Of a stretch of 64,000 nt of DNA, positions 54,051-62,740 are shown in pieces. The first letter of the stretch is position 1, and every line of letters starts with the position of its first letter. Below the pieces are notes generated by a model. The model was not told the origin of the DNA. It saw only the letters and a list, made by a program, of their open reading frames with translations, and made no database searches. The stretch lies in the NCBI GenBank assembly GCA_947480015.1, contig CANKBS010000008.1:1-64000 (forward strand). The letters are read 5' to 3'. A program made the translations under genes and the position numbers. Origin of the DNA: Sphingobacteriaceae bacterium (GTDB lineage Bacteria > Bacteroidota > Bacteroidia > B-17B0 > Aurantibacillaceae).

Positions 54051-56168
54051 ATGCGTATCCACTTTACCAATCTCTTTTTACTTTTAACGGCCTCATTTTT
54101 CTCGCAAAATTTTTGTCTAAGTACCGAAATGCAAGCCAAATGGTTTAAACTGCATCCCGAATTAAAAGCCAATTTCGAGACGTTAAAACAACAGGCTGCC
54201 CAACAAGATCAACATGATTTCCAAAACGGATACAATCACTCGCAACATAAAAGTACTTCTGCAACGCCTATTTACACGGTTCCCGTAGTGTTTCATATTT
54301 TACATACAGGTGGACAAGAAAACATTTCAGATGCACAGGTAATTGACGCAGTAAATATATTAACCCGCGATTACAACCGCCAGAATGCCGATACCACAAA
54401 CGTAGTGGTACAGTTTAAACAACTCATTGGTGACATTCAGTTTGAATTTCGTTTGGCCACCAAAGATCCGAATGGCAATTGCACCAATGGCATTATCCGA
54501 CACTGGGATACCAAGACAGACTGGACTGGCGATTACAACGATTATATTTATAGCTGGCCCTCCAACAACTATTTAAATATTTATGTGGTGCGCACCATGG
54601 GTGGTGGCGCTGCTGGTTATACATTTTTACCGGGTACTGGTGTGCCAACAGCAGTGGACGCAATAGTTGTTTTAAGTTCTTATGTGGGAAGTATTGGCAC
54701 AAGTAACGTTGGCCTATCGCGGGTATTAACACACGAGGTGGGACACTGGTTTAACCTCGATCATGTTTGGGGTGGAACAAATAATCCCGGTGTGTCCTGT
54801 GGCGACGACGGTGTAAGCGATACACCCATTACCATGGGATTTAGTTCATGCAACTTAAACAACGCGGCCATTTGTAATCCCGGAATTGTTGAGAACGTTC
54901 AAAATTACATGGAGTATGCTTATTGCGATCGTATGTTTACCATTGGTCAAGCTGCACGTATGCAAAGCACCATCAATAGTCCGATTGCTGGAAGAAAAAA
55001 TTTATCAACGCCGGCTAATTTAATTGCTACTGGTATTGTGAACCCACTTTCCAATTGTGTGCCGAAATTAAATATCACTGCTTTTCCAACCTTTACGGTT
55101 TGTGCCGGCAGAAGCATTAGTCTGAATAGCTTTACTTATAACGCCATACCAACTTCGTATGCGTGGACTGTAAATAACGGTGCTTTATTATCAAATGCCA
55201 GTTCGGCAAATCCGAGCTTAACGCTTGTAAATACAGGTACTGTGGCAGTTCAATGTGTCGTAAGTAATGCCAATGGTAGCAGTACCGAAACCATGGTGGT
55301 TACCGGACTAAATTCGGCTCCACAAATTACCAACACCAAATTGGAAAGTTTTGAAGACCCGAGTGCTTTATTACCGGCTAACTGGAAGGTGATTAACCCC
55401 ACTACGCCAAGCGAAAAATGGGAAATCTTTTCATATGGCGGCTCTGAAGGTGCGGCCAGTATGTATGTGCCGGGAGAAAGCATGACTGCCAATTCAATTG
55501 AGCTTTTAGAAAGTCCTTCTTTTGATTTTAAAAATAATCCGGGTGCTGTGTTTACGTTTAAATGTGCTTATGCTAAAAAAACGGTTTCACAGAAGGATGT
55601 GTTTAAAGTTCAGGCCAGTAAAAACTGTGGTGGCAGTTGGAGTGATGTGCTAATACCGGGAATGAACGGACTGGCGAATGCTTCAGGAGGCATTGATTCG
55701 AATCTTTATTATCCGGTTCCTTATCAATGGGTTTTTAAAAATGTGAGCGATTTTAATAATCAAAATTTTTCACCATTCAGAAATGAGGAAAATGTCATCT
55801 TTCGTTTCTATTTTCAAGAAGATGTAAATGGTGCTGGACTCGGTAATCGTTTTTATTTGGACGAGGTGAACTTCTCAACACCTTTAGGCATTAATGATCT
55901 GAGCCGTTCAATAGGTTTTAGTGTTTATCCCAATCCAAGTAAGGCTTCTGTTAAACTTAATTTTCATTTATCAGATGCTGCTAACATTCGTGTGAAATTA
56001 CTAAACATCAGCGGTTCTGTTGTGGAGGAAACAAGTCTCAAACAATTTACAAACGGTGAACATGAAATTGAACTGAATAGTAATGCCACTTTATCGGCAG
56101 GAATTTATTTTGTAAATCTTGAATTGAACGGCACCAAACTCAGTCGTAAAATTGTGATCACCAACTAA
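54051..56168 (+). CDS. M43-family zinc metalloprotease with T9SS sorting domain
   Basis: A 705-residue secreted protein. A signal peptide and propeptide (about 1-75) precede the pappalysin-like catalytic domain; the zinc motif HEVGHWFNLDH gives H228, H232 and H238 with E229 as the base, and the family's Met-turn is probably in MEYAYCDRMF (about residue 285). Next come a PKD-like domain with two Cys (about 345-420), a CUB/MAM-like jelly-roll region (about 430-610), and the type A sorting domain (SVYPNPSKASVKLNF, LSAGIYFVNLE). It degrades proteins outside the cell. Confidence 0.93.
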   Translation: MRIHFTNLFLLLTASFFSQNFCLSTEMQAKWFKLHPELKANFETLKQQAAQQDQHDFQNGYNHSQHKSTSATPIYTVPVVFHILHTGGQENISDAQVIDAVNILTRDYNRQNADTTNVVVQFKQLIGDIQFEFRLATKDPNGNCTNGIIRHWDTKTDWTGDYNDYIYSWPSNNYLNIYVVRTMGGGAAGYTFLPGTGVPTAVDAIVVLSSYVGSIGTSNVGLSRVLTHEVGHWFNLDHVWGGTNNPGVSCGDDGVSDTPITMGFSSCNLNNAAICNPGIVENVQNYMEYAYCDRMFTIGQAARMQSTINSPIAGRKNLSTPANLIATGIVNPLSNCVPKLNITAFPTFTVCAGRSISLNSFTYNAIPTSYAWTVNNGALLSNASSANPSLTLVNTGTVAVQCVVSNANGSSTETMVVTGLNSAPQITNTKLESFEDPSALLPANWKVINPTTPSEKWEIFSYGGSEGAASMYVPGESMTANSIELLESPSFDFKNNPGAVFTFKCAYAKKTVSQKDVFKVQASKNCGGSWSDVLIPGMNGLANASGGIDSNLYYPVPYQWVFKNVSDFNNQNFSPFRNEENVIFRFYFQEDVNGAGLGNRFYLDEVNFSTPLGINDLSRSIGFSVYPNPSKASVKLNFHLSDAANIRVKLLNISGSVVEETSLKQFTNGEHEIELNSNATLSAGIYFVNLELNGTKLSRKIVITN

Positions 56169-56200
56169 TTAATTGGGCCTCAAAAAGAAATATTTTTTTA

Positions 56201-56222
56201 TTTGGGCGCCCGGGCGGGCTGC
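56201..56222. repeat. GC-rich dispersed repeat, copy 2
   Basis: Matches 40387-40408 at 21 of 22 bases. It is GC-rich in a very AT-rich spacer and sits behind a gene end, as does the other copy. Confidence 0.65.
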
Positions 56223-56460
56223 GCCGGGCTCTATGCACAGTCTGGCTCATCAAGCCAATGGCTTGCTGCCCTATCCCTCGCGCTCACAGGATTTAAAATT
56301 CGTGGATAATTCTTCTATTTTAGTTTAAAAATTAAAAGTTTCAAGGTATTTTGATTAAAGAATGATCATCCTGCAAATTGAAAAACTCACTGCTTTTTGC
56401 ATCTCTTTATTAATTTATCTTATAGACTAATTGATTCTCGACTAATTAAATATGGAAAAT

Positions 56461-56496
56461 AAAAAATCCCGACCTCTTAAGAGAACGGGATTTTTT
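56461..56496 (-). terminator. Terminator of trxA
   Basis: AAAAAATCCCG (56461-56471) pairs with CGGGATTTTTT (56486-56496), enclosing the palindrome CTCTTAAGAG. On the minus strand it lies 15 bases after the trxA stop and ends in a T run. Confidence 0.85.
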
Positions 56497-56511
56497 TTAA
56501 ATAAATTTTAA

Positions 56512-56829
56512 TTACAGTTGTGCGTCTAACTTAGCTGCCAGTGCCGATTTAGGAACTACCCCAACTTGTTTGTCAACTAACTGTCCGTTTTTAAAATATA
56601 ATAAAGTCGGAATGTTACGGATACCATAGTTAGCGCTGATGTTTGAATTTAAATCCACGTTAACTTTACCAACGATGGCTTTTCCTTCGTATTCTTTTGC
56701 TAATTCTTCTACAACAGGTCCAACCATTCTGCAAGGTCCACACCATTCTGCCCAAAAATCTATTAATACGGGTTTATCGCTTTTTAAAACTAACTCTTCA
56801 AAATTCGCGTCTGTGATTTCTAATGCCAT
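56512..56829 (-). CDS. trxA: Thioredoxin
   Basis: A 105-residue thioredoxin with the active-site motif WAEWCGPCRM (WCGPC at about residues 30-34), the cis-Pro segment NIPTLLYF and the correct length for a stand-alone TrxA. It reduces cytoplasmic disulfides. It has its own promoter upstream (56879-56910) and its own terminator. Confidence 0.96.
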   Translation of the reverse strand: MALEITDANFEELVLKSDKPVLIDFWAEWCGPCRMVGPVVEELAKEYEGKAIVGKVNVDLNSNISANYGIRNIPTLLYFKNGQLVDKQVGVVPKSALAAKLDAQL

Positions 56830-56878
56830 AATTTTTTGTTTTAAGATGTGTTGTTTCTAATCAACTTTTATTCCAAAT

Positions 56879-56910
56879 CAAATTTAAAGTCTTTCTGTCA
56901 GTTTTTCAAT
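56879..56910 (-). promoter_or_regulatory. Bacteroidota-type promoter of trxA
   Basis: Read on the minus strand: ATTG, 20-bp spacer, TAAATTTG (56886 down to 56879). It lies 49 bases before the trxA start. Close match to TTG-N19/20-TAnnTTTG. Confidence 0.72.
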
Positions 56911-56935
56911 CTCATTTTTAAAGATTAATGCCTTA

Positions 56936-59584
56936 TTAACTAACAATAACATTGTTCCTTTTGTGCATATAAAGACCGGCACCCACTGTTAGAATTAACA
57001 GGATGGAGCCAAGCAAAGCAATGGCATTGCCCCGTTTGTAGGTTTCAGGTTCAAATTTAAATACTATTTCATGTTTACCCGCAGGTACCAGCATGCCTCT
57101 TAATACGTAATTAACGCCTACATGAGGCAGTACTTTTCCGTCCACATAAGCATTCCAGCCTTTTGGATAATAGATTTCAGAAAACACCGCAAATTCGTCA
57201 GTACGACTGTCACTTTCATAAACCAATTGGTTTGGCAAATACGATTTAAGTTTAATTTTACCTTCGCCACTGTAAGAATCTTTTAAATGAAATTCCTTCA
57301 CAAATTTCTCATGACATACAGCCTGTGTTTTTGTGTCGATTTTTCGCAGAGCTAAAATCTCATCATCGGCCGAAGGCACAGGAAACAAGGTTTTAATGAA
57401 CCAGGCATTGCCATTGGCTTGTTTATTCAATAAGGGCATTTCAGGCCTGCCTTCACCACCTGGTAAAATAAAATAGCGGGTATTCAACATGTTAATAACA
57501 TTTAAACGCGCCATGAGATCTTTGGTAGCGCTATCGCTGGCAAAAGCCTTGCCTGCATGTTTATAGAAATAATCAATTTCCTTGTAGATATCAAAATCAA
57601 TCAACTCCTGATATTTTTTAAGTTTAGCGCCATGGTATCCGCCAACCGACTTGTGATAAAAAGAAGTAGACGCATCGTTAAACGTATTCACACTCAAATT
57701 CAACACACGGTAGTCGAGGGTTGGATCTTTTAAGATTTCTTCATCGGCAGGCGTTTTAGTAGCAATTAGTTGTTCATTTTGTTCTTTAGTAATGAAGGAT
57801 TGAGCGTTCAGATAACGGGTATCTACTGTCCAAAGATCGATTGCAATAAATAATCCAAGCGAGGCGAAAAATAATTCCTTCTTTATTTTGTTGGTAAAAT
57901 AAAGAAACAAGGTTCCCAAAGCCAGCAAAATAAAAATCAACGAACGCATGGCATCCGATTTAAAAATGGCTTTACGGGCCATTTCCAACTGCGGCATAAA
58001 CTCACCAACGGCTTGGCGTACCCGCTGTTCTTCATTGCCCGCTCTTACGGCTTCATTAATCATTCTTCCCTCTTCAAAGGATGCTTGAAAATTATTCACA
58101 AAATCAGGTGCTAAATAGCCTAGAAGACAAAATCCACCTACTACGGCGGCAACCATAATAACCAAACGCTTTAAAGAAATCTCTTTTTTCAAGACCGATA
58201 AATGGATTTTATCTTCCCAGTTTTTTACCTTCAACATTTCTGCAATAGCCAGTATAGCCAAAAGCGGGAGCGTCAATTCAGCCAAAACCAATATCATGGC
58301 AACGGCTCTGAATTTATTGTAACCCGGCACATGATGCATAAAAAATTCAGTTAAAGGCATAAAATTACTACCCCAAGCTAAAGCCACCGCTAAAACTGTA
58401 GCAAAGAAAAGTGGCCATTTAATTGCATTTTTTACAATAAACATACCCAACAAAGCCAGAAAAATAATGATGGCTCCAATGTAAACTGGCCCTGATGTGA
58501 ATGGTTGATCACCAAAGTAGGCGCTCGAACCGGCTACCTGATCGCGGTAATCGGCATTAACTTTTTTCAAAGAATTAGGGTCAGCATTGCGAATAGCCGA
58601 ACTCGCTCCACCTTTAAAATCGGGAATTAAAAAAGTAAAGGTTTCTCCAATACCATAACTCCATTGCGTAGCATAATCCGCGTCTAAACCGGTGGTTGTA
58701 TTTTTTTCGTACTGTTCTTTCTCAGGTTCTGAAGCTATTTCAGAACTGGCTGCCACGGCCTGATCATCCAAACCCTTGTTCTTTTTAAGATTGGATTTTA
58801 TAGTGAGCTCGGTTTTACCACGGGTGCTGTATTGCCCGTATTCATTGGTGGTAGAAAGATTACCCGCATTTGGTAACAAACCTATTATGGAGGCTAGGAT
58901 AAAAAACACCAGGCCTTTAAAAAATTTAGCGAGTTCTTTTTGTTTGATGGCCGTAATAAAATAACCAGCAATCACAAAACCGATTAAAATATAACCGTAG
59001 TATGAAATCTGCACGTGATTGGCATTTAACTCTAGGGCTGTAAATAAGGTTGCTACTGCTAATCCAAGCCAGTGCCTGCCTTTAAAGATTAAAATCACAC
59101 CGCCCAATAAAGCCGGTAAATACCCTAAGGCATTGGCTTTTGAATTGTGACCGGCTTCAATAATAATGAGAAAATACGAACTGAGTCCGTATGCCACAGC
59201 CCCTACTAAAGCTAGCCAGGGAGTTATATCGAGACAGAGCAATAAAATAAAAAAGCCTAAACAATATAAAAACAAATAAGCGCCCGGATGTGGCAGATAC
59301 AATTTAAAAACACGGTCCAGCGAATTGATCCAGTTACCCGGGTATTTGGTTGAAATTTGATAAGCCGGCATCCCGCCAAACATGGAGTTGGTCCAAAGTG
59401 GCTCCTCTTCATTATGGGCTGCACGGTAATCGGCAATTTCCTTGCTCATACCTTTGTGACGGGCAATATCATCCTGCCTCAATACTTTACCGCTTAAGAG
59501 GGGTTTAAAATAAAAAAGGGTGATGATGGCGAAAACCACAATGGCTGCGGCATGCGGGAGGTAGTTCTTATAGTTGAAATTCAT
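56936..59584 (-). CDS. YfhO-family membrane protein
   Basis: An 882-residue protein with about 12 hydrophobic helices in the N-terminal 560 residues, then a soluble C-terminal region, and a last helix near residue 860. The N-terminus (HAAAIVVFAIITLFYFKPLLSGK, LRQDDI, WTNSMFGGMPAYQI) and GHNSKANALGYLPALL match YfhO proteins. YfhO of Gram-positives is linked to wall-teichoic-acid or glycolipid glycosylation; this homolog's role is not known. A TATATTTG -10 box is at 59601-59608 in the divergent region with the sugar operon. Confidence 0.88.
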   Translation of the reverse strand: MNFNYKNYLPHAAAIVVFAIITLFYFKPLLSGKVLRQDDIARHKGMSKEIADYRAAHNEEEPLWTNSMFGGMPAYQISTKYPGNWINSLDRVFKLYLPHPGAYLFLYCLGFFILLLCLDITPWLALVGAVAYGLSSYFLIIIEAGHNSKANALGYLPALLGGVILIFKGRHWLGLAVATLFTALELNANHVQISYYGYILIGFVIAGYFITAIKQKELAKFFKGLVFFILASIIGLLPNAGNLSTTNEYGQYSTRGKTELTIKSNLKKNKGLDDQAVAASSEIASEPEKEQYEKNTTTGLDADYATQWSYGIGETFTFLIPDFKGGASSAIRNADPNSLKKVNADYRDQVAGSSAYFGDQPFTSGPVYIGAIIIFLALLGMFIVKNAIKWPLFFATVLAVALAWGSNFMPLTEFFMHHVPGYNKFRAVAMILVLAELTLPLLAILAIAEMLKVKNWEDKIHLSVLKKEISLKRLVIMVAAVVGGFCLLGYLAPDFVNNFQASFEEGRMINEAVRAGNEEQRVRQAVGEFMPQLEMARKAIFKSDAMRSLIFILLALGTLFLYFTNKIKKELFFASLGLFIAIDLWTVDTRYLNAQSFITKEQNEQLIATKTPADEEILKDPTLDYRVLNLSVNTFNDASTSFYHKSVGGYHGAKLKKYQELIDFDIYKEIDYFYKHAGKAFASDSATKDLMARLNVINMLNTRYFILPGGEGRPEMPLLNKQANGNAWFIKTLFPVPSADDEILALRKIDTKTQAVCHEKFVKEFHLKDSYSGEGKIKLKSYLPNQLVYESDSRTDEFAVFSEIYYPKGWNAYVDGKVLPHVGVNYVLRGMLVPAGKHEIVFKFEPETYKRGNAIALLGSILLILTVGAGLYMHKRNNVIVS

Positions 59585-59600
59585 GATAATTTTTCGTTCA

Positions 59601-59694
59601 CAAATATATCAAAATATTGCTCTTTGCTTTGGTTTTTACTGCCCAAATTAAACAGAAATTATATTTTCTCATCAGGCCAATTTTGTTACTTTTG
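59601..59694. promoter_or_regulatory. Divergent promoter region
   Basis: TATATTTG (59601-59608 on the minus strand) faces the YfhO gene; TACTTTTG (59687-59694 on the plus strand) faces the sugar operon. The two -10 boxes are 78 bases apart. Neither has a clear -33 TTG. Confidence 0.5.
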
Positions 59695-59708
59695 TTGCCT
59701 CTAAATTT

Positions 59709-60290
59709 ATGGAAACAAATCACTTTTTTGCACATCCCAGCGCCATTATCGACGAAGGTTGTGAAATAGGAGAAGGTACCAAGATCTGGCACTTTTCGCA
59801 CATTATGCCAAATTGTAAATTGGGCAAAAACTGCAACCTGGGTCAAAACGTGGTCATTTCGCCTGAAGTGGTTTTAGGTGAGAATGTAAAAGTGCAGAAC
59901 AATGTTTCCATTTACACAGGTGTTACCTGCGAAGATGATGTATTTTTAGGACCATCCATGGTTTTCACCAATGTTACCAATCCTCGGTCAGCAGTCAATC
60001 GTCGCGGTGAATATGCCAAAACTCGCGTTGGAAAAGGCGCCAGCATAGGAGCTAATGCTACTATTGTATGCGGACATGATATTGGCAAATTTGCCTTTAT
60101 TGGTGCGGGTGCTGTAGTTACCAAAACAGTTCCCGATTATGCTTTGGTGGTTGGAAATCCGTCGCGACAAATAGCCTGGATGAGTGAATTCGGACACAAA
60201 CTCGAATTTAATAAAGAAGGCTTGGCCCTTTGCAAAGAAAGCGGACAAAAATATAAACTCGAAAATAATCAGGTATCACGCATCAGTTAG
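59709..60290 (+). CDS. UDP-sugar N-acetyltransferase, WlbB/WbpD-like
   Basis: A 193-residue left-handed beta-helix acetyltransferase with hexapeptide repeats from about residue 13 to 150 (IGEGTKIW, LGKNCNLGQN, LGENVKVQNN, VGKGASIGAN). The N-terminal FFAHPSAIID and the loop NVTNPRSAVNRRGEY are shared with WlbB/WbpD, which acetylates the 3-amino group of UDP-GlcNAc(3N)A in making 2,3-diacetamido-uronic acids. First gene of the operon. The start has a -10 box TACTTTTG 15 bases upstream. Confidence 0.86.
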   Translation: METNHFFAHPSAIIDEGCEIGEGTKIWHFSHIMPNCKLGKNCNLGQNVVISPEVVLGENVKVQNNVSIYTGVTCEDDVFLGPSMVFTNVTNPRSAVNRRGEYAKTRVGKGASIGANATIVCGHDIGKFAFIGAGAVVTKTVPDYALVVGNPSRQIAWMSEFGHKLEFNKEGLALCKESGQKYKLENNQVSRIS

Positions 60291-60328
60291 ATTTACGTAA
60301 TTCAATTGGTGATGTCAGATTAAAAAGA

Positions 60329-61378
60329 ATGGTTTTAAAAATGGAAGAAAAAAATAAAATAAAATTCGCTGTCATTGGTCAGGGTCACATTGGCAAACGA
60401 CATGCCGAAATGGTACGTCGTAACCCTAACTGCGAACTAATAGCCGTGTGTGATCCGCTTTCTAAAGAAAAACTAGGCATCGAAAATATAAGTGAAAATT
60501 ATTATACACATATTGACGAACTTTTAAAAACACATCCTGAAATTGATGTAATTAATGTGTGCACACCTAATGGTTTGCACGCCGAACATGCTTTAAAATC
60601 TCTCGACTACAACAAACATGTGGTGGTTGAAAAACCCATGGCTTTAAGTAAAGCCGATTGCGAGAAAATTATTTACTCGGCTCTGCACCATCATAAAACT
60701 GTTTTTTGTGTGATGCAAAACCGCTATTCACCCCCCAGCGTTTGGTTAAAAGAAATTGTTGAAAATAAAACCTTAGGTGATATTTACATGGTTCAATTAA
60801 ACTGCTACTGGAACCGCGACGAACGTTATTACAAAACCGGTGGCTGGAAAGGCACACAGGACCTAGATGGCGGAACTTTATTCACACAATTCAGTCACTG
60901 GATCGACATCATGTACTGGATTTTTGGCGACATCACTAACATTCAAGCTAAGTTCGCCGATTTTAATCATCACAATACAACCGCCTTTGAAGACAGTGGA
61001 TTTGTGAGTTTTGATTTTGTGAACGGCGGCATGGGCTGTATCAATTACTCCACTGCTGTGTGGGATAAAAATCTTGAATCTTCTTTAACCATTGTTGGAA
61101 GCAAAGGCAGTGTAAAGGTTGGCGGACAATACATGGATCAGATTGAAGTATGCAACATTAAAGATTATAAAATGCCCGAATTGGGTGAAACCAATCCGGC
61201 CAACGATTACGGCGCTTACAAAGGTTCAGCCAACAATCACCACAGCGTGATCGAAAACGTTGTGAACACCTTACAGGGTACCAATAAAATTTCAACCAAT
61301 GCTTTAGAAGGATTAAAAGTAGTAGATATCATTGAACGTATTTATGCCTTAAGACCGGCCTCTGTTATTAAAAAATAA
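60329..61378 (+). CDS. Gfo/Idh/MocA dehydrogenase, WlbA/WbpB-like
   Basis: A 349-residue NAD-binding oxidoreductase of the Gfo/Idh/MocA fold. The Rossmann motif GQGHIGKRH is at the N-terminus, VVEKPMA at about residue 100 (catalytic Lys), and the C-terminal domain has a TQFSHWIDIMYWI motif. Context with WlbB and WbpA suggests UDP-GlcNAcA 3-dehydrogenase. The ATG at 60329 is used; one at 60341 is four codons later. It starts 38 bases after the acetyltransferase gene. Confidence 0.85.
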   Translation: MVLKMEEKNKIKFAVIGQGHIGKRHAEMVRRNPNCELIAVCDPLSKEKLGIENISENYYTHIDELLKTHPEIDVINVCTPNGLHAEHALKSLDYNKHVVVEKPMALSKADCEKIIYSALHHHKTVFCVMQNRYSPPSVWLKEIVENKTLGDIYMVQLNCYWNRDERYYKTGGWKGTQDLDGGTLFTQFSHWIDIMYWIFGDITNIQAKFADFNHHNTTAFEDSGFVSFDFVNGGMGCINYSTAVWDKNLESSLTIVGSKGSVKVGGQYMDQIEVCNIKDYKMPELGETNPANDYGAYKGSANNHHSVIENVVNTLQGTNKISTNALEGLKVVDIIERIYALRPASVIKK

Positions 61379-61393
61379 TTAGTTAAAAAAATT

Positions 61394-62686
61394 ATGAGCA
61401 TTTACAACAAACTAGTAAAAAAAGAAGCCACCGTAGCCGTTATTGGTCTGGGTTATGTAGGATTACCCATTGCACTGGCTTTTGCCCGCAAAGTAAAAGT
61501 GATCGGTTTTGACATCAATGCCAAAAGGGTCGAGATGATGAAAAAGGGTATTGACCCGAGTAATGAACTTACAAAAAAAGATTTTGCTAATACAGACATT
61601 AGCTTCACCCATAAATTAGAGGATCTTAAAAAAGCCAATTTTTTTATTGTCGCCGTGCCTACTCCAATTGACGAACATAATTTACCTGACCTGAAACCCT
61701 TACTGGGTGCATCAAGCACCGTTGGTAAGGTTTTGAAAAAAGGCGATTATGTGGTATTTGAATCAACCGTTTATCCGGGTTGTACCGAAGAAGATTGTAT
61801 TCCGGTATTAGAACAACACTCCGGATTAAAATTCATTAAAGACTTTAAAGTGGGTTATTCACCTGAGCGCATCAATCCGGGTGATAAAGAACATACCATA
61901 ACCAAGATTTTAAAAATTGTAAGTGGTTGCGATGCCGAGAGTTTGGAAAACATTGCCAAAACCTACGAGATTATTGTAGAACCGGGTACCCACCGTGCTT
62001 CCAGCATTAAAGTTGCCGAAGCCGCTAAAATTATTGAGAACACCCAACGCGATGTGAACATTGCTTTGATGAACGAATTATCGATCATCTTTAATAAAAT
62101 GAACATCAATACCTACGATGTTTTAGCAGCTGCAGGAACAAAATGGAATTTCTTAAAATTCTCACCGGGTTTAGTAGGCGGACATTGTATTGGTGTTGAC
62201 CCTTATTATTTAACACACAAAGCCGAATCGCTGGGTTACCATGCCCGTGTGATCAACAGCGGACGTTATGTGAACGACAGCATGGGTTTTTACGTGGCCA
62301 AGACCTGCGTTAAAAAAATTATTGCTGCCGGAAAAAACATTTCCAAATCAAAAGTACTGGTAATGGGCGCTACCTTTAAAGAAGATGTAAGCGACATTCG
62401 TAATAGCAAAGTGGCTGATATTGTTAAGGAATTAAAATCGTTTGGTGTAAAGGTAGAGATCGTTGATCCGCATGCCGACAGTGACGAATTAAAACACGAA
62501 TATGGCTTTGGTTTAAACAAATTAGCCAAAGGTTATGATGGCGTAATCGTTGCTGTTAACCACAAAGTATACAAATCATTGGACGAAAAATTCTTTAAAT
62601 CTATTTTATCCAACAAAGGGATTCTGGTTGATGTAAAAGGCCTTTACAAAAGCAAAATAAAAGGACTTACCTATTGGAGTCTTTAA
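61394..62686 (+). CDS. UDP-N-acetyl-glucosamine/galactosamine 6-dehydrogenase, WbpA/WbpO-like
   Basis: A 430-residue UDP-sugar dehydrogenase. It has a Rossmann fold AVIGLGYVGLPIA, the SPERINPGD substrate loop that separates acetylated-sugar dehydrogenases from Ugd, and the active-site Cys265 in GGHCIGVDPYYL. It oxidises UDP-GlcNAc or UDP-GalNAc at C6 to the uronic acid, the entry step for the pathway whose later steps precede it in the operon. Start is 15 bases after the previous stop. No WbpE aminotransferase is in the operon. Confidence 0.9.
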   Translation: MSIYNKLVKKEATVAVIGLGYVGLPIALAFARKVKVIGFDINAKRVEMMKKGIDPSNELTKKDFANTDISFTHKLEDLKKANFFIVAVPTPIDEHNLPDLKPLLGASSTVGKVLKKGDYVVFESTVYPGCTEEDCIPVLEQHSGLKFIKDFKVGYSPERINPGDKEHTITKILKIVSGCDAESLENIAKTYEIIVEPGTHRASSIKVAEAAKIIENTQRDVNIALMNELSIIFNKMNINTYDVLAAAGTKWNFLKFSPGLVGGHCIGVDPYYLTHKAESLGYHARVINSGRYVNDSMGFYVAKTCVKKIIAAGKNISKSKVLVMGATFKEDVSDIRNSKVADIVKELKSFGVKVEIVDPHADSDELKHEYGFGLNKLAKGYDGVIVAVNHKVYKSLDEKFFKSILSNKGILVDVKGLYKSKIKGLTYWSL

Positions 62687-62710
62687 AGATTTTAGATAAC
62701 TGATAAAACT

Positions 62711-62740
62711 AAAGCTGCTTAATTTTTAAGCAGCTTTTTT
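62711..62740. terminator. Bidirectional terminator
   Basis: AAAGCTGCTTAA (62711-62722) pairs with TTAAGCAGCTTT (62726-62737), 3-nt loop, followed by T residues to 62740. It ends the sugar operon and overlaps the stop codon of the convergent gene. Confidence 0.85.

Larger units (their letters stand above)
56169..56511. other. 343-bp spacer between convergent genes
   Basis: It lies between the plus-strand M43 gene and minus-strand trxA. A GC-rich repeat copy at 56201-56222 is followed by CAAGCCAATGGCTTG (a 6-bp stem, 56251-56265) and CTATCC at about 56271. The last 50 bases hold the trxA terminator. No gene is seen. Confidence 0.6.
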
